A DNA stretch of 64,000 nt from Oscillatoria sp. CS-180 (GCF_028330965.1 NZ_JAQMUB010000088.1:62001-126000), one strand, 5' to 3'; counted from the first letter of the stretch, positions 55,412 through 64,000 are shown. Notes: generated from the sequence alone by a model not told the origin. Translations and numbers: made by a program.

Positions 55412-56488
55412 ATGGCAGACCGTTCTTTCCGCCCATATTTTTCTGACACGCTCATCGAAGAAACTTACCGTCGTACGCGGCGACACTTGATTGGAGGCGC
55501 GATCGCCCTTGCAGGTGTCGTCTTATCCGGCATTCTTTGGTACAAGCTAATCGAAGGATGGACATGGCTGGATGCTGTCTACATGTCAGTCATCACACTA
55601 GCGACTGTTGGCTTTGCTGAGGTCCAGCCACTAGGAACCCGAGGCCGCCTCTTTACCATCATCCTGATTCTGATGGGTGTCGTGGTCATCGGCTATATTT
55701 TGAATTCCTTCTCAGAAGGCTTAATACAAGGTCACCTCCAAGCAGGCATTCGACTGAGGCAACGCCGTAAACTTATGGATTCTTTGACAGATCACTACAT
55801 CATTTGCGGATTTGGACGCACAGGACGACAGGTGGCTGCCGAATTTTCTGTCGAGCGAATTCCTTTCGTGGTCATTGATTCAGACGACAACTCTATCCAA
55901 GAAGCCCAGCAGCTTGGCTTTCTCACGTTTCAAGGGGATGCTACCCAAGACCAGGTTCTCATCAGAGTTGGGGTCGAACGGGCCAGCTGTTTGGTTGCCG
56001 CTTTGCCGTCCGATGCTGAAAATCTATACACTGTCCTGTCAGCGAAAACCTTGTCACCGCATATTCGCACGATCGCCCGGGCCAGTACTGAAGAGGCCGT
56101 CCAGAAGCTCCAGCGAGGCGGGGCTGATGTGGTTGTCTCCCCTTACATCACGGGAGGTAAGCGCATGGCAGCAGCGGCTTTACGTCCTCAGGTCGTAGAT
56201 TTTCTGGAAGGCATCCTGACAGGAGCTGATCGCACTGTCTATGTTGAGGAGTTCTTGATTTCGCCAGAGCACTGTCCCAAAGTAGGTCAGTCGATTGGAG
56301 AAACAGAACTGCGGCTGAAGTCCGGAGCTCTAATTTTAGCGATCCGCCGAGCTGACAATACGCTGATCGTGGGACCCAATGCTAGTACAATCCTCTGTGC
56401 TGGTGATCTGGTGATTGGGATGGGAACATCTGAGGAATTGCGTCGCCTCAATCAGATCTTGAGTCCCCTACAGCGTCGCTATCGATGA
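55412..56488 (+). CDS. RCK-domain potassium channel (TrkA-N)
   Basis: A 358-residue channel subunit with two membrane helices (about 25-46 and 82-99) around a pore loop, then an RCK N domain (ICGFGRTGRQVAAEF, about 131-250) and a C-terminal RCK subdomain. The selectivity filter is TVGFAE (65-70) where TVGYGD or TVGFGE is usual. The NAD/ligand-binding GxGxxG is present. It should form tetramers gated by ligands such as ATP, NADH or ions. The unusual filter might alter K+ selectivity. The start ATG 55412 is preceded by a divergent promoter region. Confidence 0.85.
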   Translation: MADRSFRPYFSDTLIEETYRRTRRHLIGGAIALAGVVLSGILWYKLIEGWTWLDAVYMSVITLATVGFAEVQPLGTRGRLFTIILILMGVVVIGYILNSFSEGLIQGHLQAGIRLRQRRKLMDSLTDHYIICGFGRTGRQVAAEFSVERIPFVVIDSDDNSIQEAQQLGFLTFQGDATQDQVLIRVGVERASCLVAALPSDAENLYTVLSAKTLSPHIRTIARASTEEAVQKLQRGGADVVVSPYITGGKRMAAAALRPQVVDFLEGILTGADRTVYVEEFLISPEHCPKVGQSIGETELRLKSGALILAIRRADNTLIVGPNASTILCAGDLVIGMGTSEELRRLNQILSPLQRRYR

Positions 56489-56603
56489 GGCTGTCTCCTC
56501 ACCCACTATTCGTACCAGTCCTTTATGATGCACGTTGCTGGTTCTAGCCAAACCCCCAGAGGAAGCAGGCTAAAATCGTGACATCTTCACAGTCATTTTG
56601 ACC

Positions 56604-57149
56604 ATGCGCTACACCCATATGCTTCGTGCTCTGGCGACTCTACCGCTTCTGTTTTGGGTCAGCGGTGCACCTATCAGCGCAGCTCCTATTGCGGTGGAGC
56701 AAGTCATTGCTGAGTTGCAGCCACAAACGGACTTGCCGATCTGGGTGCCGGATGAAGTGCCTGAAATGGAAGAGGTCTACATTAGCTTCTACACTGCGCC
56801 TGATGCTTATTCAATCTACTTCGACTACGTTCCAGATTGCGGTGGTGCGACTGCCTGTAACTATGGTTCCTTTATGGCAGAGCAGAATGGTCAATTTTTG
56901 ACGATAGATGATCTCAACCCAACCGTGCGGCAGGGAATGCCTCAAGACAAGATTGTGCCTATCCGCTTCGAGAATGGTATGAGCGGCCAGTTTGTAAACA
57001 CCTGCGGAGCGTATTGTATGGCAAGAGTGCAATGGCGCCTAGGGGGCATTCTCTACAGTGCGGTTATCAAAAACGGGACCCAAGAAGCAACGGTTGAACT
57101 AGCGAACATCGTTCTACAGGGGGAAGAGCGCAGATCCGGGAGATCCTGA
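56604..57149 (+). CDS. secreted hypothetical protein
   Basis: From ATG 56604 (MRYTHMLRALATLPLLFWVS) the product has 181 residues. A Sec signal peptide with cleavage near AAPIA (about residue 28) is likely. The mature 150 residues are rich in beta-strand-like segments and contain four cysteines in pairs (DCGGATACNYG; FVNTCGAYCMARV), suggesting two disulfides outside the cytoplasm. I do not recognise the family. It lies 115 bases downstream of the potassium channel gene; coexpression is possible but unproven. Confidence 0.55.
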   Translation: MRYTHMLRALATLPLLFWVSGAPISAAPIAVEQVIAELQPQTDLPIWVPDEVPEMEEVYISFYTAPDAYSIYFDYVPDCGGATACNYGSFMAEQNGQFLTIDDLNPTVRQGMPQDKIVPIRFENGMSGQFVNTCGAYCMARVQWRLGGILYSAVIKNGTQEATVELANIVLQGEERRSGRS

Positions 57150-57236
57150 TATCAATGTTTAGTCTTGCGTCTACGTTCCTGTAACTCTGTCAAGCGGTGC
57201 GATCGCCATTTCACAACCTCACCATTCTGGTAGGCC

Positions 57237-57572
57237 TCAGTCACTCTTCAGCTCAGGAGAGAGGGCTATGTACCAATTGGCATAGGGCGTATTTTTGACT
57301 AAGTACCGATTGAAATCAGGCATATCGTCGTTCCACCACACTGGTCCGCGTTCTCCTAAAGCGACTTTGGCTTTGTGGACGTGTGATCGCGCTGCTTTTA
57401 ACGCTGTCGCATCTTGCGACTGCTTGGCTTGCTTCACCTGACGGCGAGCATTCATCAGTTGATTGACCCAATGCTGGCGCGTTGCTGCGTCTAAATCGGG
57501 ATTGGTACAGCGCCAGAGCCGTCCTTTGACCACAAAATAGCGCCCATCAGGAGTAACGGGATGATTGGCCAT
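57237..57572 (-). CDS. conserved small protein of unknown function
   Basis: The 111-residue product is of a widespread uncharacterised family whose members share the start MANHPVTPDGRYFVVKGRLW and the ending block ERGPVWWNDDMPDFNRYLVK followed by NTPYANWY. The middle is a basic helix (WVNQLMNARRQVKQAKQSQD). It is cytosolic and highly charged. Similar proteins occur in distant proteobacteria, so the gene may have moved horizontally. It ends 85 bases upstream of bioF on the same strand, and no function can be stated. Confidence 0.65.
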   Translation of the reverse strand: MANHPVTPDGRYFVVKGRLWRCTNPDLDAATRQHWVNQLMNARRQVKQAKQSQDATALKAARSHVHKAKVALGERGPVWWNDDMPDFNRYLVKNTPYANWYIALSPELKSD

Positions 57573-57657
57573 TGCGTTGCTGTTGGAAGTGTGGCCTTAG
57601 TACATTACGGCAGAAATAGGCTCACGATTCAAACTGTGTCAATTTTATAATCAATTG

Positions 57658-58851
57658 CTATCCGTTCAGCCTCATCGTCTGATCTAAGGTGTGGATGAGA
57701 TGGTGAATATGGGCCTGTTCGTGGGTTGCCATGACGGTGAGACGAAGGCGGCTAACAGGTACCGTAGGAGGACGGACGGCAGAGACAAAGCAGCCTGCTT
57801 GCTTCAAGTGCTGGCCCAACTGCATGACGATCGCCGCGTCAGCGACTTCAAGACAGAGGATAGGTGATTCTGAAGGGAGTAGCTTTTTCAATACGCTCTG
57901 TGATCGATGGTGTAGCAGATCCTGAAGCGCTGTTTTGAGGTGATGGACGTTTTGCCATAAGCGATCGCGTCGTTCAGGTTCACTTTGCACGATTCTAATC
58001 GCAGCTAAGGCGGCGGCGGCGGCGGCGGGGGTGAGTCCTGTTGTGTAAATCCAACTGGGGGCACGGTTGCGTAGAAAATCGATCAGAGAGGCAGAACCCG
58101 CGACATAGCCACCCAAGCTGCCTAAGGCTTTGCTGAGCGTGCCCATTTGTATCAGGGGATGATTGCGACAGCCGAGATGTTCAACCGCGCCTGAACCGGT
58201 TGCACCGAGAACCCCAGTGCCATGCGCTTCATCCACCAGCACCATGCAGTCGAACTGGTCGGCCAACTCCAAGATGTCGGGTAGCGGACAGATATCACCG
58301 TCCATGCTAAAAATGCTGTCTGTGATAATCAGACAGCGACGATAGCGCGATCGCGCGTTCACCAATTGGGTCTTTAAATCGTCGCTGTCGGCATGTCGAT
58401 AGGACTGAATGGTAGCGCCGCTGAGTTTAGCGCCGTTGAGCAAGCTGGAGTGGTTGTATTGGTCCGATAAGATCAAATCGCGAGCATTGACTAGCGCACT
58501 AATAGTGCCCATGTTGGCTAAATAGCCTGAACTGAACACAATTGCATCCGCAACGCCTTTCCACTGAGCGATCGCCTGCTCTAGCTCTTCATGCAGCAGC
58601 CGATGACCGCTCAACAAACGAGAGCCTGTGCTGCCTGTGCCATAGGTTTGAATGGCCGCGATCGCAGCCTCTGATAACCGGGGATCGCCTGCCAAACCCA
58701 AATAATCGTTACTAGCAAAGTTCAAAACCTGCCGTCCCTGATAAGTCATTGTGGGTCCAGCTTTACCGTCTAAGCGCTGCACCGTTCGATGCCAGTTAGC
58801 CCGATGAACGGTTCGTAGGGCCTGATCAATCCAGTCGTATGCCTGGGCCAT
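57658..58851 (-). CDS. bioF: 8-amino-7-oxononanoate synthase
   Basis: BioF condenses pimeloyl-ACP or -CoA with alanine in biotin synthesis. The 397-residue PLP enzyme shows [60 protein letters not shown] and the PLP lysine in [17 protein letters not shown] near residue 240. Length fits the family. A run of alanine codons (AAAAAL, from about 58008) is a low-complexity GC-rich spot. No other bio gene is adjacent. Glycine C-acetyltransferase is the usual confounder, but cyanobacterial context and N-terminus favour BioF. Confidence 0.88.
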   Translation of the reverse strand: MAQAYDWIDQALRTVHRANWHRTVQRLDGKAGPTMTYQGRQVLNFASNDYLGLAGDPRLSEAAIAAIQTYGTGSTGSRLLSGHRLLHEELEQAIAQWKGVADAIVFSSGYLANMGTISALVNARDLILSDQYNHSSLLNGAKLSGATIQSYRHADSDDLKTQLVNARSRYRRCLIITDSIFSMDGDICPLPDILELADQFDCMVLVDEAHGTGVLGATGSGAVEHLGCRNHPLIQMGTLSKALGSLGGYVAGSASLIDFLRNRAPSWIYTTGLTPAAAAAALAAIRIVQSEPERRDRLWQNVHHLKTALQDLLHHRSQSVLKKLLPSESPILCLEVADAAIVMQLGQHLKQAGCFVSAVRPPTVPVSRLRLTVMATHEQAHIHHLIHTLDQTMRLNG

Positions 58852-58990
58852 AAGATTGAAAATCGAATTAGGACGGGAAGAAAAGATTGTGCTACGACTT
58901 GGACAAAACCTCTATGGGTCAGATAAAGCGACGCTCACCTGACGCTAGCACTCGGTGTTGACGGGTTCGTTTGCGGCAGCCTTATGTGAA

Positions 58991-59608
58991 TTACTCCTGA
59001 TCGCGGAGACGATACACCGGTAAGGAAAGCCCCCACATAATGGCTGCTAGTCGTAGACTGACGATCGTTCCCATGCCTACCAGCATAGAGCCTGAGTTAG
59101 GTATTCCCATTTTCTGCAAAGCCAAGTAGAGCGCGATGCCGGCGATCGCTGCTGTTGCGTAGATATTACCCCGCTTGAGGATGATCGGAATTTCCACCAG
59201 CAACACGTCTCGTATTAAGCCCCCTGCTACACCAGAACAAGCCCCCATCAAAATAACGATGAGACCATGTAAGCGAGCAGCTTCTGCAATTTGTGCGCCG
59301 CTGAGGCTGAACAGTGCTAGCCCACAGGCATCCGCAATCAGCAGCGATCGCTGAGGAGGCTTGAAGAAGGCCGTATAAATCACTGTTAACAGTCCAGCAC
59401 TAATGGCCACGATAAGATAGTCTGGCTGTTGCACCCAAAAAACGGGGGAACGGTCCAGTAGTACGTCCCGCAGGGTTCCTCCTCCTAAAGCCGTCACGAC
59501 AGCAATCACCATCACACCCAATAGATCCAAGTGCTTACGGCCAGCCGCCAGTGCACCACTGACCGCAAAAACAGCAACACCAATCATGTCCAAAGTGTAG
59601 AGAATCAT
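58991..59608 (-). CDS. TRIC-type (UPF0126) cation channel protein
   Basis: A 205-residue membrane protein with about seven helices in two repeats, the trimeric intracellular cation channel fold. Repeat 1 reads VFAVSGALAAGRKHLDLLG with GGGTLRDVLL; repeat 2 has FSLSGAQIAEAARLHGLIVI with GGLIRDVLLVEIPIIL. The paired GG..RD motifs are the family hallmark. I take ATG 59608 (MILYTLDMIG). An in-frame ATG at 59626 lies inside repeat copy F, so the longer start would be partly encoded by the repeat. The gene is divergent from threonine aldolase. Confidence 0.85.
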   Translation of the reverse strand: MILYTLDMIGVAVFAVSGALAAGRKHLDLLGVMVIAVVTALGGGTLRDVLLDRSPVFWVQQPDYLIVAISAGLLTVIYTAFFKPPQRSLLIADACGLALFSLSGAQIAEAARLHGLIVILMGACSGVAGGLIRDVLLVEIPIILKRGNIYATAAIAGIALYLALQKMGIPNSGSMLVGMGTIVSLRLAAIMWGLSLPVYRLRDQE

Positions 59609-59611
59609 AGC

Positions 59612-59716
59612 TATAGCTTTAGCCATCTAAGCGTGTGTAACCCAATAGCATCCGGGTGCTTAGCCCATAGTCTAATGGCTCGTCGTTTTGTCCGAACAGA
59701 GCTGGCAATGGCTATA
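59612..59716 (-). repeat. ~104-bp dispersed repeat, full copy F
   Basis: Read on the minus strand: TATAGCCATTGCCAGCTCTG at the start, GCACCCGGATGCTATTGGG as the central element, and CTTAGATGGCTAAAGCTATA at the end. It fills most of the 175-base gap between two divergent genes. Confidence 0.85.
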
Positions 59717-59783
59717 GCGATAACCGGTGAATGGCGGTTCAATTCGTTACCCTATCATTCTGTGTCTATTCGCCCTAACCCCA

Positions 59784-60809
59784 ATGCTTGAGCAATTTGC
59801 TAGCGATAACTACTCTGGTATGTGCCCTGAAGCGATCGCGGCTCTTCTAGAGGCCAACCAAGGTCATGCAGTTGCCTATGGTGATGATCCCTGGACACAG
59901 CAGGCTGCGGATCGGCTACGGGAAATTTTTGAGACCGACTGTGAGGTCTTTTTCGTTTTCAGTGGTACAGCGGCAAATTCCCTCGCACTGTCCTCTTTGT
60001 GTCAGAGCTTTCATAGCGTTATCTGCCACGAACTGTCCCACATTGAAACGGATGAATGCGGTGCACCGGAGTTCTTTTCCAACGGTGCCAAACTACTGTT
60101 GGGAAGCGGACAACTCGGCAAACTAACACCGGATACTATCGCGGATATTGTGCTCAAGCGGGGTGACATCCACTATCCCAAACCCAAGGTGATTAGTCTG
60201 ACTCAACCAACGGAGGTCGGAACGCTGTATTCCTTAGAGGAGTTAGCAGCAATTCGGGCAACAGCAGATCACCATAGTCTCAGGATCCATATGGATGGAG
60301 CACGTTTTGCCAACGCGATCGCGGCGCTCAACTGCTCCCCGGCAGACATGACTTGGAAGCAAGGGGTTGATGTCTTATGCTTCGGCGGCACTAAGAACGG
60401 GCTGGCTGCGGGAGAAGCCGTTATCTTCTTCAACAAAGCCTTGGCTGAGGATTTTGACTATCGCTGCAAACAGGCCGGTCACCTCGCTTCTAAAATGCGC
60501 TTTATTGCTGCCCCCTTGCTGGGAGCACTGACCGGAGAGGCTTGGCTAGACCACGCTCGTCATGCGAATGCCTGCGCCGCGTACCTTGCGGACCAGCTCG
60601 CTCAAATCCCAGGTCTCAAGCTGCTATTTCCTCAGAGTGCTAATGGAGTATTTGTGGAAATGCCTGAACACGTGATCCAAGCCTTATACGATAAAGGCTG
60701 GAAGTTCTATACGTTTATTGGCGACGGTGGCGCTAGATTCATGTGTAGCTGGAATACGACCCGCGATCGCATTGACGATCTTTTAGCAGACATCAAAGCC
60801 GTCAATTGA
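59784..60809 (+). CDS. ltaE: threonine aldolase family PLP enzyme
   Basis: A 341-residue fold-type I enzyme that cleaves L-threonine or L-allo-threonine to glycine and acetaldehyde. The family N-terminus FASDNYSGMCPEAIAALLEA is followed by YGDDPWTQQA, FSGTAANSLALSSL, HMDGARFANAIAALNCSPAD and the PLP lysine in LCFGGTKNGLAAGEAVIFF. An extended frame upstream (59727) is not homologous. The start lies 67 bases after repeat copy F, so the repeat is next to the promoter. Low-specificity beta-eliminating relatives are an alternative. Confidence 0.9.
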   Translation: MLEQFASDNYSGMCPEAIAALLEANQGHAVAYGDDPWTQQAADRLREIFETDCEVFFVFSGTAANSLALSSLCQSFHSVICHELSHIETDECGAPEFFSNGAKLLLGSGQLGKLTPDTIADIVLKRGDIHYPKPKVISLTQPTEVGTLYSLEELAAIRATADHHSLRIHMDGARFANAIAALNCSPADMTWKQGVDVLCFGGTKNGLAAGEAVIFFNKALAEDFDYRCKQAGHLASKMRFIAAPLLGALTGEAWLDHARHANACAAYLADQLAQIPGLKLLFPQSANGVFVEMPEHVIQALYDKGWKFYTFIGDGGARFMCSWNTTRDRIDDLLADIKAVN

Positions 60810-60833
60810 GGTTAGGAGATTGCTTCTCAGCTG

Positions 60834-61133
60834 TCAACGACGATAGCGGCCCCAGGATAAGAATGTTGTCACGATGTAGAGGATGATCGCGGAACCGATA
60901 ATGGCTGGAATGACTAAAACACCTTGGAAATCAAAGCTCAAAAAATCCGGCAAGGACAAGTCATAGGTGGATGTCAAGAAACTGACGCTCCATTCGCCTA
61001 ACCAGACTCCGGCAAAACCAATCAGCACTAAACCCAGAAGCTTACCAGGTATTTGACGAGGAATTAAAAGGGTGGCAACCGTACCACAGGCCAACGCAAT
61101 CAACACTTGAACCAGTAAGCGAGTGAGATCCAC
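60834..61133 (-). CDS. small membrane protein, transglycosylase-associated type
   Basis: Taking GTG 61133 as start, with GGAG 11 bases before it, gives 99 residues and removes overlap with proC. Three membrane helices are visible (about 5-24, 33-51, 72-93). The loop between the first two, LIPRQIPGKLLGLVLIGFAG, matches the YeaQ/GlsB transglycosylase-associated family pattern. Function unknown; relatives are linked to stress. A longer frame overlaps the proC end by 50 bases. It sits directly downstream of proC on the same strand. Confidence 0.6.
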   Translation of the reverse strand: MDLTRLLVQVLIALACGTVATLLIPRQIPGKLLGLVLIGFAGVWLGEWSVSFLTSTYDLSLPDFLSFDFQGVLVIPAIIGSAIILYIVTTFLSWGRYRR

Positions 61134-61152
61134 GACTGAAGTTCTCCACGAC

Positions 61153-61959
61153 TCATGATCCCAAAGCCTTCGCGCGATCGCATGCTGTTTGAACTGCTTC
61201 AATTAGTGCAGAGCGTAAGCCAGCTGCTTCGAGCTGTGCGATCCCAGCGATGGTGGTGCCCCCTGGACTCGTCACCCGATCCTTGAGTACAGCTGGGTGC
61301 AAGTCAGTTTTTTGAAGCAGCTCGGCAGTTCCCTTAACGGTTTGAATGGCCAACTGCAATGCAGTCGCCCTGGGTAAACCCGCAGCAACTCCGCCATCAG
61401 CTAATGCTTCTATCACAATAGCCACGTAGCCTGGCCCAGATCCGGACAATCCGGTCACGGCATCGATCAGGCTTTCAGGGACCTCAACAACGTCACCCAC
61501 TGCGGCAAAGATTGATCGGGCCTGGTGTAAATGATCATCTGTAGCTAATTGATTGGGTGCGATCGCAGTCATGCCTGCACCGACTGTAGCGGGTGTGTTA
61601 GGCATCGCTCGAATGATCGGCCAGTTCGGAGTTACTGTCTCCAAAGTCACTAGGGGAATGCCAGCCATGATAGACAGCAACAAAGACTGCTGCTGACTAC
61701 TCGCTTTCTGCAAAACAGGCGTCACCTTATCGAAAATCTGAGGTTTTACAGCGACTAAAACAATGTCAGCTTGGGCAAGCGCTGCATCATTATCCCCTGT
61801 AGCTCGCACACCATAGGTTTCCATCAAAAACTGCCGACGCGACGGGGAGGGATCACCAACCGCGATCGCATCAGCCGTAAATGTTCCTAGGGAAACAAGG
61901 CGGGAGATGAGTGCTTCACCCATAACCCCGCCTCCCAAAACGCTTAGCTTCGTTGGCAA
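61153..61959 (-). CDS. proC: pyrroline-5-carboxylate reductase
   Basis: ProC makes proline from pyrroline-5-carboxylate with NADPH. The 268-residue product has the Rossmann start LSVLGGGVMGEALISRLVSL, the substrate region LSIMAGIPLVTLE and RAMPNTPATVGAGMTAI. The C-terminal dimer helices carry GLSGSGPGYVAIVIEALADG and KDRVTSPGGTTIAGI. Immediately downstream is the small membrane protein gene; sepF is upstream, the conserved cyanobacterial order. Confidence 0.95.
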   Translation of the reverse strand: MPTKLSVLGGGVMGEALISRLVSLGTFTADAIAVGDPSPSRRQFLMETYGVRATGDNDAALAQADIVLVAVKPQIFDKVTPVLQKASSQQQSLLLSIMAGIPLVTLETVTPNWPIIRAMPNTPATVGAGMTAIAPNQLATDDHLHQARSIFAAVGDVVEVPESLIDAVTGLSGSGPGYVAIVIEALADGGVAAGLPRATALQLAIQTVKGTAELLQKTDLHPAVLKDRVTSPGGTTIAGIAQLEAAGLRSALIEAVQTACDRAKALGS

Positions 61960-62052
61960 CTAGCTAACGTCCTTTTCAACGAACAGCAGTTGAGATGGCC
62001 TAGAACCATCTTTCAATTCAATTCCCCGGCTGCACTGCCAGAGTGCCAGCAA

Positions 62053-62676
62053 TTAGCCCATACCGACAGCGCGATCGCCGGTCCATGCGGGTGTAGGAGG
62101 CATAGTTCGAGGATCCATCATAGGCGCTTGAGGCGCAACGGGCATGTTCTCCTCAATGTCGGTTGGCGTGCTGACGTGGACGCAGTTCGGCGTAAACAGG
62201 AAGATGCTTTCGCCAATTCGCTCCTGATGACCATCAATGGCGTAAGTTCCCCCAGCCACAAAATCAACTGCTCGCTGAGCTTGATCAGGATCCATCGTAG
62301 TCAGGTTCAAAACAACCGACTTACGCTCTCGCAGAGCTTGAATCGCTTGGGGCATCTCTTCAAAAGAGCGTGGCTCCATCACCACAACCTCAGAGGCACC
62401 ATTAATTGCTCCAGGCATACCAATCACATTACTTCCCATGGTGTTCATTCCAGTTTCGTTAGTCAGCATCCGGTCTCGAACACGACGACGTGCCCGTGGC
62501 TCCTCCTGAGGTACTGGCTGCTGCTGGGGCACTGCTGCTACCACAGGTTGAGGGTTTTCTTCTTGATAGATTGCCTGATAGTCATCACCAGTCTCTATCT
62601 CGTCATATTCGTAGTCATAGTCGGCAGGATCATTAAGGCCGACGAAGTCCTTTAACTTATTAAACAAATTGCTCAC
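62053..62676 (-). CDS. sepF: cell division protein SepF
   Basis: SepF anchors and organises FtsZ at the septum. The 207-residue product begins [20 protein letters not shown], an amphipathic membrane-binding helix, followed by an acidic Asp/Tyr/Glu-rich linker and a Pro/Gln-rich stretch (to about 80). The conserved DUF552 core (about 95-185) has [40 protein letters not shown] and [13 protein letters not shown]. The Gln/Pro linker is a normal cyanobacterial feature. Upstream 290 bases separate it from pipY. Confidence 0.94.
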   Translation of the reverse strand: MSNLFNKLKDFVGLNDPADYDYEYDEIETGDDYQAIYQEENPQPVVAAVPQQQPVPQEEPRARRRVRDRMLTNETGMNTMGSNVIGMPGAINGASEVVVMEPRSFEEMPQAIQALRERKSVVLNLTTMDPDQAQRAVDFVAGGTYAIDGHQERIGESIFLFTPNCVHVSTPTDIEENMPVAPQAPMMDPRTMPPTPAWTGDRAVGMG

Positions 62677-63090
62677 AGCTTACACTCCATACAATCAGCG
62701 CCTTGCAGATAGCAACCTGCTCGGCATGAGGAATTGTGCCAACGCCCTCAATCAGTTGCTCCAACTGGTTTAAGCAAGAACTTACTGCTGAATCAGGTTT
62801 AATCGCTTCTGTTGCTGAATCTGATTGGAGACAGTATCAGGAAACGACTTGCTCGTTGAACCGCCTTTACTCTAATAGAGATTGCGGAATTTGAGTCCAC
62901 AGTATACACGAAATCCGAAAAAGGTAGGGGGTATTAATAATTAGTTAAAAACTTGAGAATCTCGACTATGAGTCGATTTCGCCGTGTGCGCCTCTCTGAT
63001 CCGATCTGGTTGATCGTGGTTTTCTTATTTGTTTGGGTATCCCCTGATCTTGTCGGGTCGATCAGTCATCAAAAGCTCGATCGCTGAAAC
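62677..63090. other. gap between sepF and pipY
   Basis: The region holds the presumed sepF promoter and, on the plus strand, a possible 39-codon membrane peptide gene at 62968-63087. Nothing else is supported. Confidence 0.4.
62968..63087 (+). CDS. possible single-helix membrane peptide
   Basis: From ATG 62968 to TGA 63087 the frame encodes 39 residues: MSRFRRVRLSDPIWLIVVFL, then FVWVSPDLVGSISHQKLDR. The basic start followed by a 15-residue hydrophobic helix looks like a small membrane protein. It ends four bases from the convergent pipY stop. No strong ribosome site precedes the ATG. It could be a true cyanobacterial small peptide or chance; I cannot decide. Confidence 0.3.
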   Translation: MSRFRRVRLSDPIWLIVVFLFVWVSPDLVGSISHQKLDR

Positions 63091-63777
63091 CTAGGCAGGG
63101 CGATCGCCGAAGAGAGTTGTACCGAGTCGAATCATGGTTGAACCGGATGCGATCGCGACCTGATAATCGCTCGACATTCCCAACGAAAGCTCATTGATTC
63201 GGATGCGATTGAACCCCTCGGTATTGATTTGGTGAGCCAGAATCTGAGCGTGTTGAAAGATATATTTAATTTCTTCTATAGAGCTTTCTCTAGGAGGAAT
63301 AGTCATCAATCCTGCAATCTTTAAATGTTGCATTTGATCAAGCTGCGGCAGCGATGCCCAAAGGTCGTCTAGGGAAAAGCCATATTTTGGCGGATCGGGC
63401 ACCATCTTGACTTGCAAGCAGCAGTAGGGCGATCGCTGAACATCTGCCGCAATTTCATTGAGCCGAGCGGCAATCTTGAGACTATCAACTGAATGAATCC
63501 AGTCGAAATGGAGCAGGGCTTTTCGAGCTTTATTGCTTTGTAAATGACCAATCAAATGCCAAGTGATGCCTTTCAGATCAACCAGCTCAGCTTGCTTGGC
63601 GATCGCTTCTTGAACTTGGCTTTCTCCAAAATCCCGAATGTTGGCCTCATAAGCGGCCCGAATACAGCTAGAGGGCTGCTTCTTAGTCACTGCAATCAGG
63701 CGTACTTGGGACGGGATAGCCGCTTTAACGGACGTGATTCGCTCTTGGATATGGCCTGGAGAAGGAGAGACGGTCAT
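63091..63777 (-). CDS. pipY: YggS family PLP homeostasis protein PipY
   Basis: A 228-residue COG0325 protein, a non-catalytic PLP-binding barrel that maintains pyridoxal phosphate balance. The PLP lysine is in LIAVTKKQPS near residue 31. Later blocks are WHLIGHLQSNKARKALLHFD and LSLGMSSDYQVAIASGSTMI. The gene overlaps the pipX stop by the four bases ATGA, indicating translational coupling, as in the cyanobacterial pipX-pipY operon. Confidence 0.94.
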   Translation of the reverse strand: MTVSPSPGHIQERITSVKAAIPSQVRLIAVTKKQPSSCIRAAYEANIRDFGESQVQEAIAKQAELVDLKGITWHLIGHLQSNKARKALLHFDWIHSVDSLKIAARLNEIAADVQRSPYCCLQVKMVPDPPKYGFSLDDLWASLPQLDQMQHLKIAGLMTIPPRESSIEEIKYIFQHAQILAHQINTEGFNRIRINELSLGMSSDYQVAIASGSTMIRLGTTLFGDRPA

Positions 63778-64000
63778 TGGAAGGTTTTTTTGTAAATCTT
63801 CTGTAGGCGATCGTACTCTGAATAGTCTCCCCGCCGCCGCAGATGCCGCATCCGTTCTTCCACCATTTGCCGGGCATCCCCTCGTCCAATGGCCTCAAAA
63901 GCAAGACCTTTGGGTATCGCAGGCGACACGATAAAAAACAACCGTTGGGCATATAGAGTGGCGAATAACTCAGTGCCCTCGTCTAACAAGCAAAGCCTGA
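63774..64000 (-). CDS. pipX: PipX, NtcA coactivator (5' end outside window)
   Basis: PipX binds NtcA or the PII protein according to nitrogen status. The frame is open to the window edge, giving about 75 visible residues. The conserved TLYAQRLFFIV and the following tudor-like strands are present, then the C-terminal helices AIGRGDARQMVEERMRHLRR and EYDRLQKIYKKTF. The segment before TLYAQRL reads RLCLLDEGTELFA, as in the family. The start codon lies outside the window; a TTG at 63989 is not the true start. Its stop overlaps pipY by ATGA. Confidence 0.93.
   Translation of the reverse strand, partial: RLCLLDEGTELFATLYAQRLFFIVSPAIPKGLAFEAIGRGDARQMVEERMRHLRRRGDYSEYDRLQKIYKKTFQ

Noticed and set aside
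1-64000. Search by eye for tRNA, rRNA, CRISPR arrays and transposase genes
   Set aside because: No TPsiC-like loops with stems, no evenly spaced direct repeats and no transposase motifs were found; short RNAs could still have been missed.

Overview
The window comes from a cyanobacterium. Markers are a Psb27 photosystem II lipoprotein, a plant-type [2Fe-2S] ferredoxin, a biliverdin reductase, a biliverdin-type phytochrome, a PatA/PixG-type response regulator, the pipX-pipY-sepF-proC block and very frequent HIP1 octamers (GCGATCGC). Base composition is near 50 % GC. I cannot name the genus; gene content suits a motile filamentous (Leptolyngbya-like) or related lineage. No tRNA, rRNA, CRISPR array, prophage or transposase gene was seen.

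Layout. 0.3-5 kb: a DUF2993 protein, glucose-6-phosphate isomerase, two small conserved proteins and psb27. 5.2-11.1 kb: the distal part of the ribosomal protein supercluster, rpmJ-rpsM-rpsK-rpoA-rplQ-truA-rplM-rpsI-rpmE-prfA, cut off from secY-adk-infA and starting from its own promoter behind a terminator. 11.6-19.3 kb: a secreted-type DUF4114 protein, a Rieske pheophorbide-oxygenase-like protein, a CphB-type phytochrome kinase overlapping its RcpB response regulator, a histidine-kinase remnant and a glutathione peroxidase. 19.4-31.4 kb: ftsY, nusB, a YHS lipoprotein, an orphan NafY-like protein, an MFS carrier, a membrane histidine kinase, a MerR-ClpN fusion regulator behind a textbook 19-bp-spacer MerR promoter, a P-loop kinase and a small gene interrupted by an amber codon.

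31.5-40.4 kb is a complete taxis/pilus chemosensory operon on the minus strand in the order pixG-H-I-J-L: PatA-type regulator, CheY, CheW, GAF-containing receptor and CheA-REC hybrid. 40.9-49 kb: a TPM-domain protein, argD, a small methyltransferase and a large GH15/phosphorylase-kinase-like protein. 49-51.5 kb is a uric acid module (permease, hydroxyisourate hydrolase, OHCU decarboxylase) without a uricase. 52-61 kb: petF, bvdR, a GT2-GtrA glycosyltransferase, a RCK potassium channel, bioF, a TRIC-type channel and threonine aldolase. 61-64 kb: proC, sepF, pipY and pipX (cut by the right edge).

The most unusual non-coding signal is a dispersed, structured repeat of about 104 bp with TATAGC ends and nested hairpins. 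It occurs six times in 64 kb, always between genes, including inside the pix operon and between the divergent starts of the TRIC and threonine aldolase genes. A second, shorter dispersed repeat occurs twice. Tetrapyrrole photobiology links distant parts of the window: BvdR consumes biliverdin, the chromophore the phytochrome is predicted to bind.
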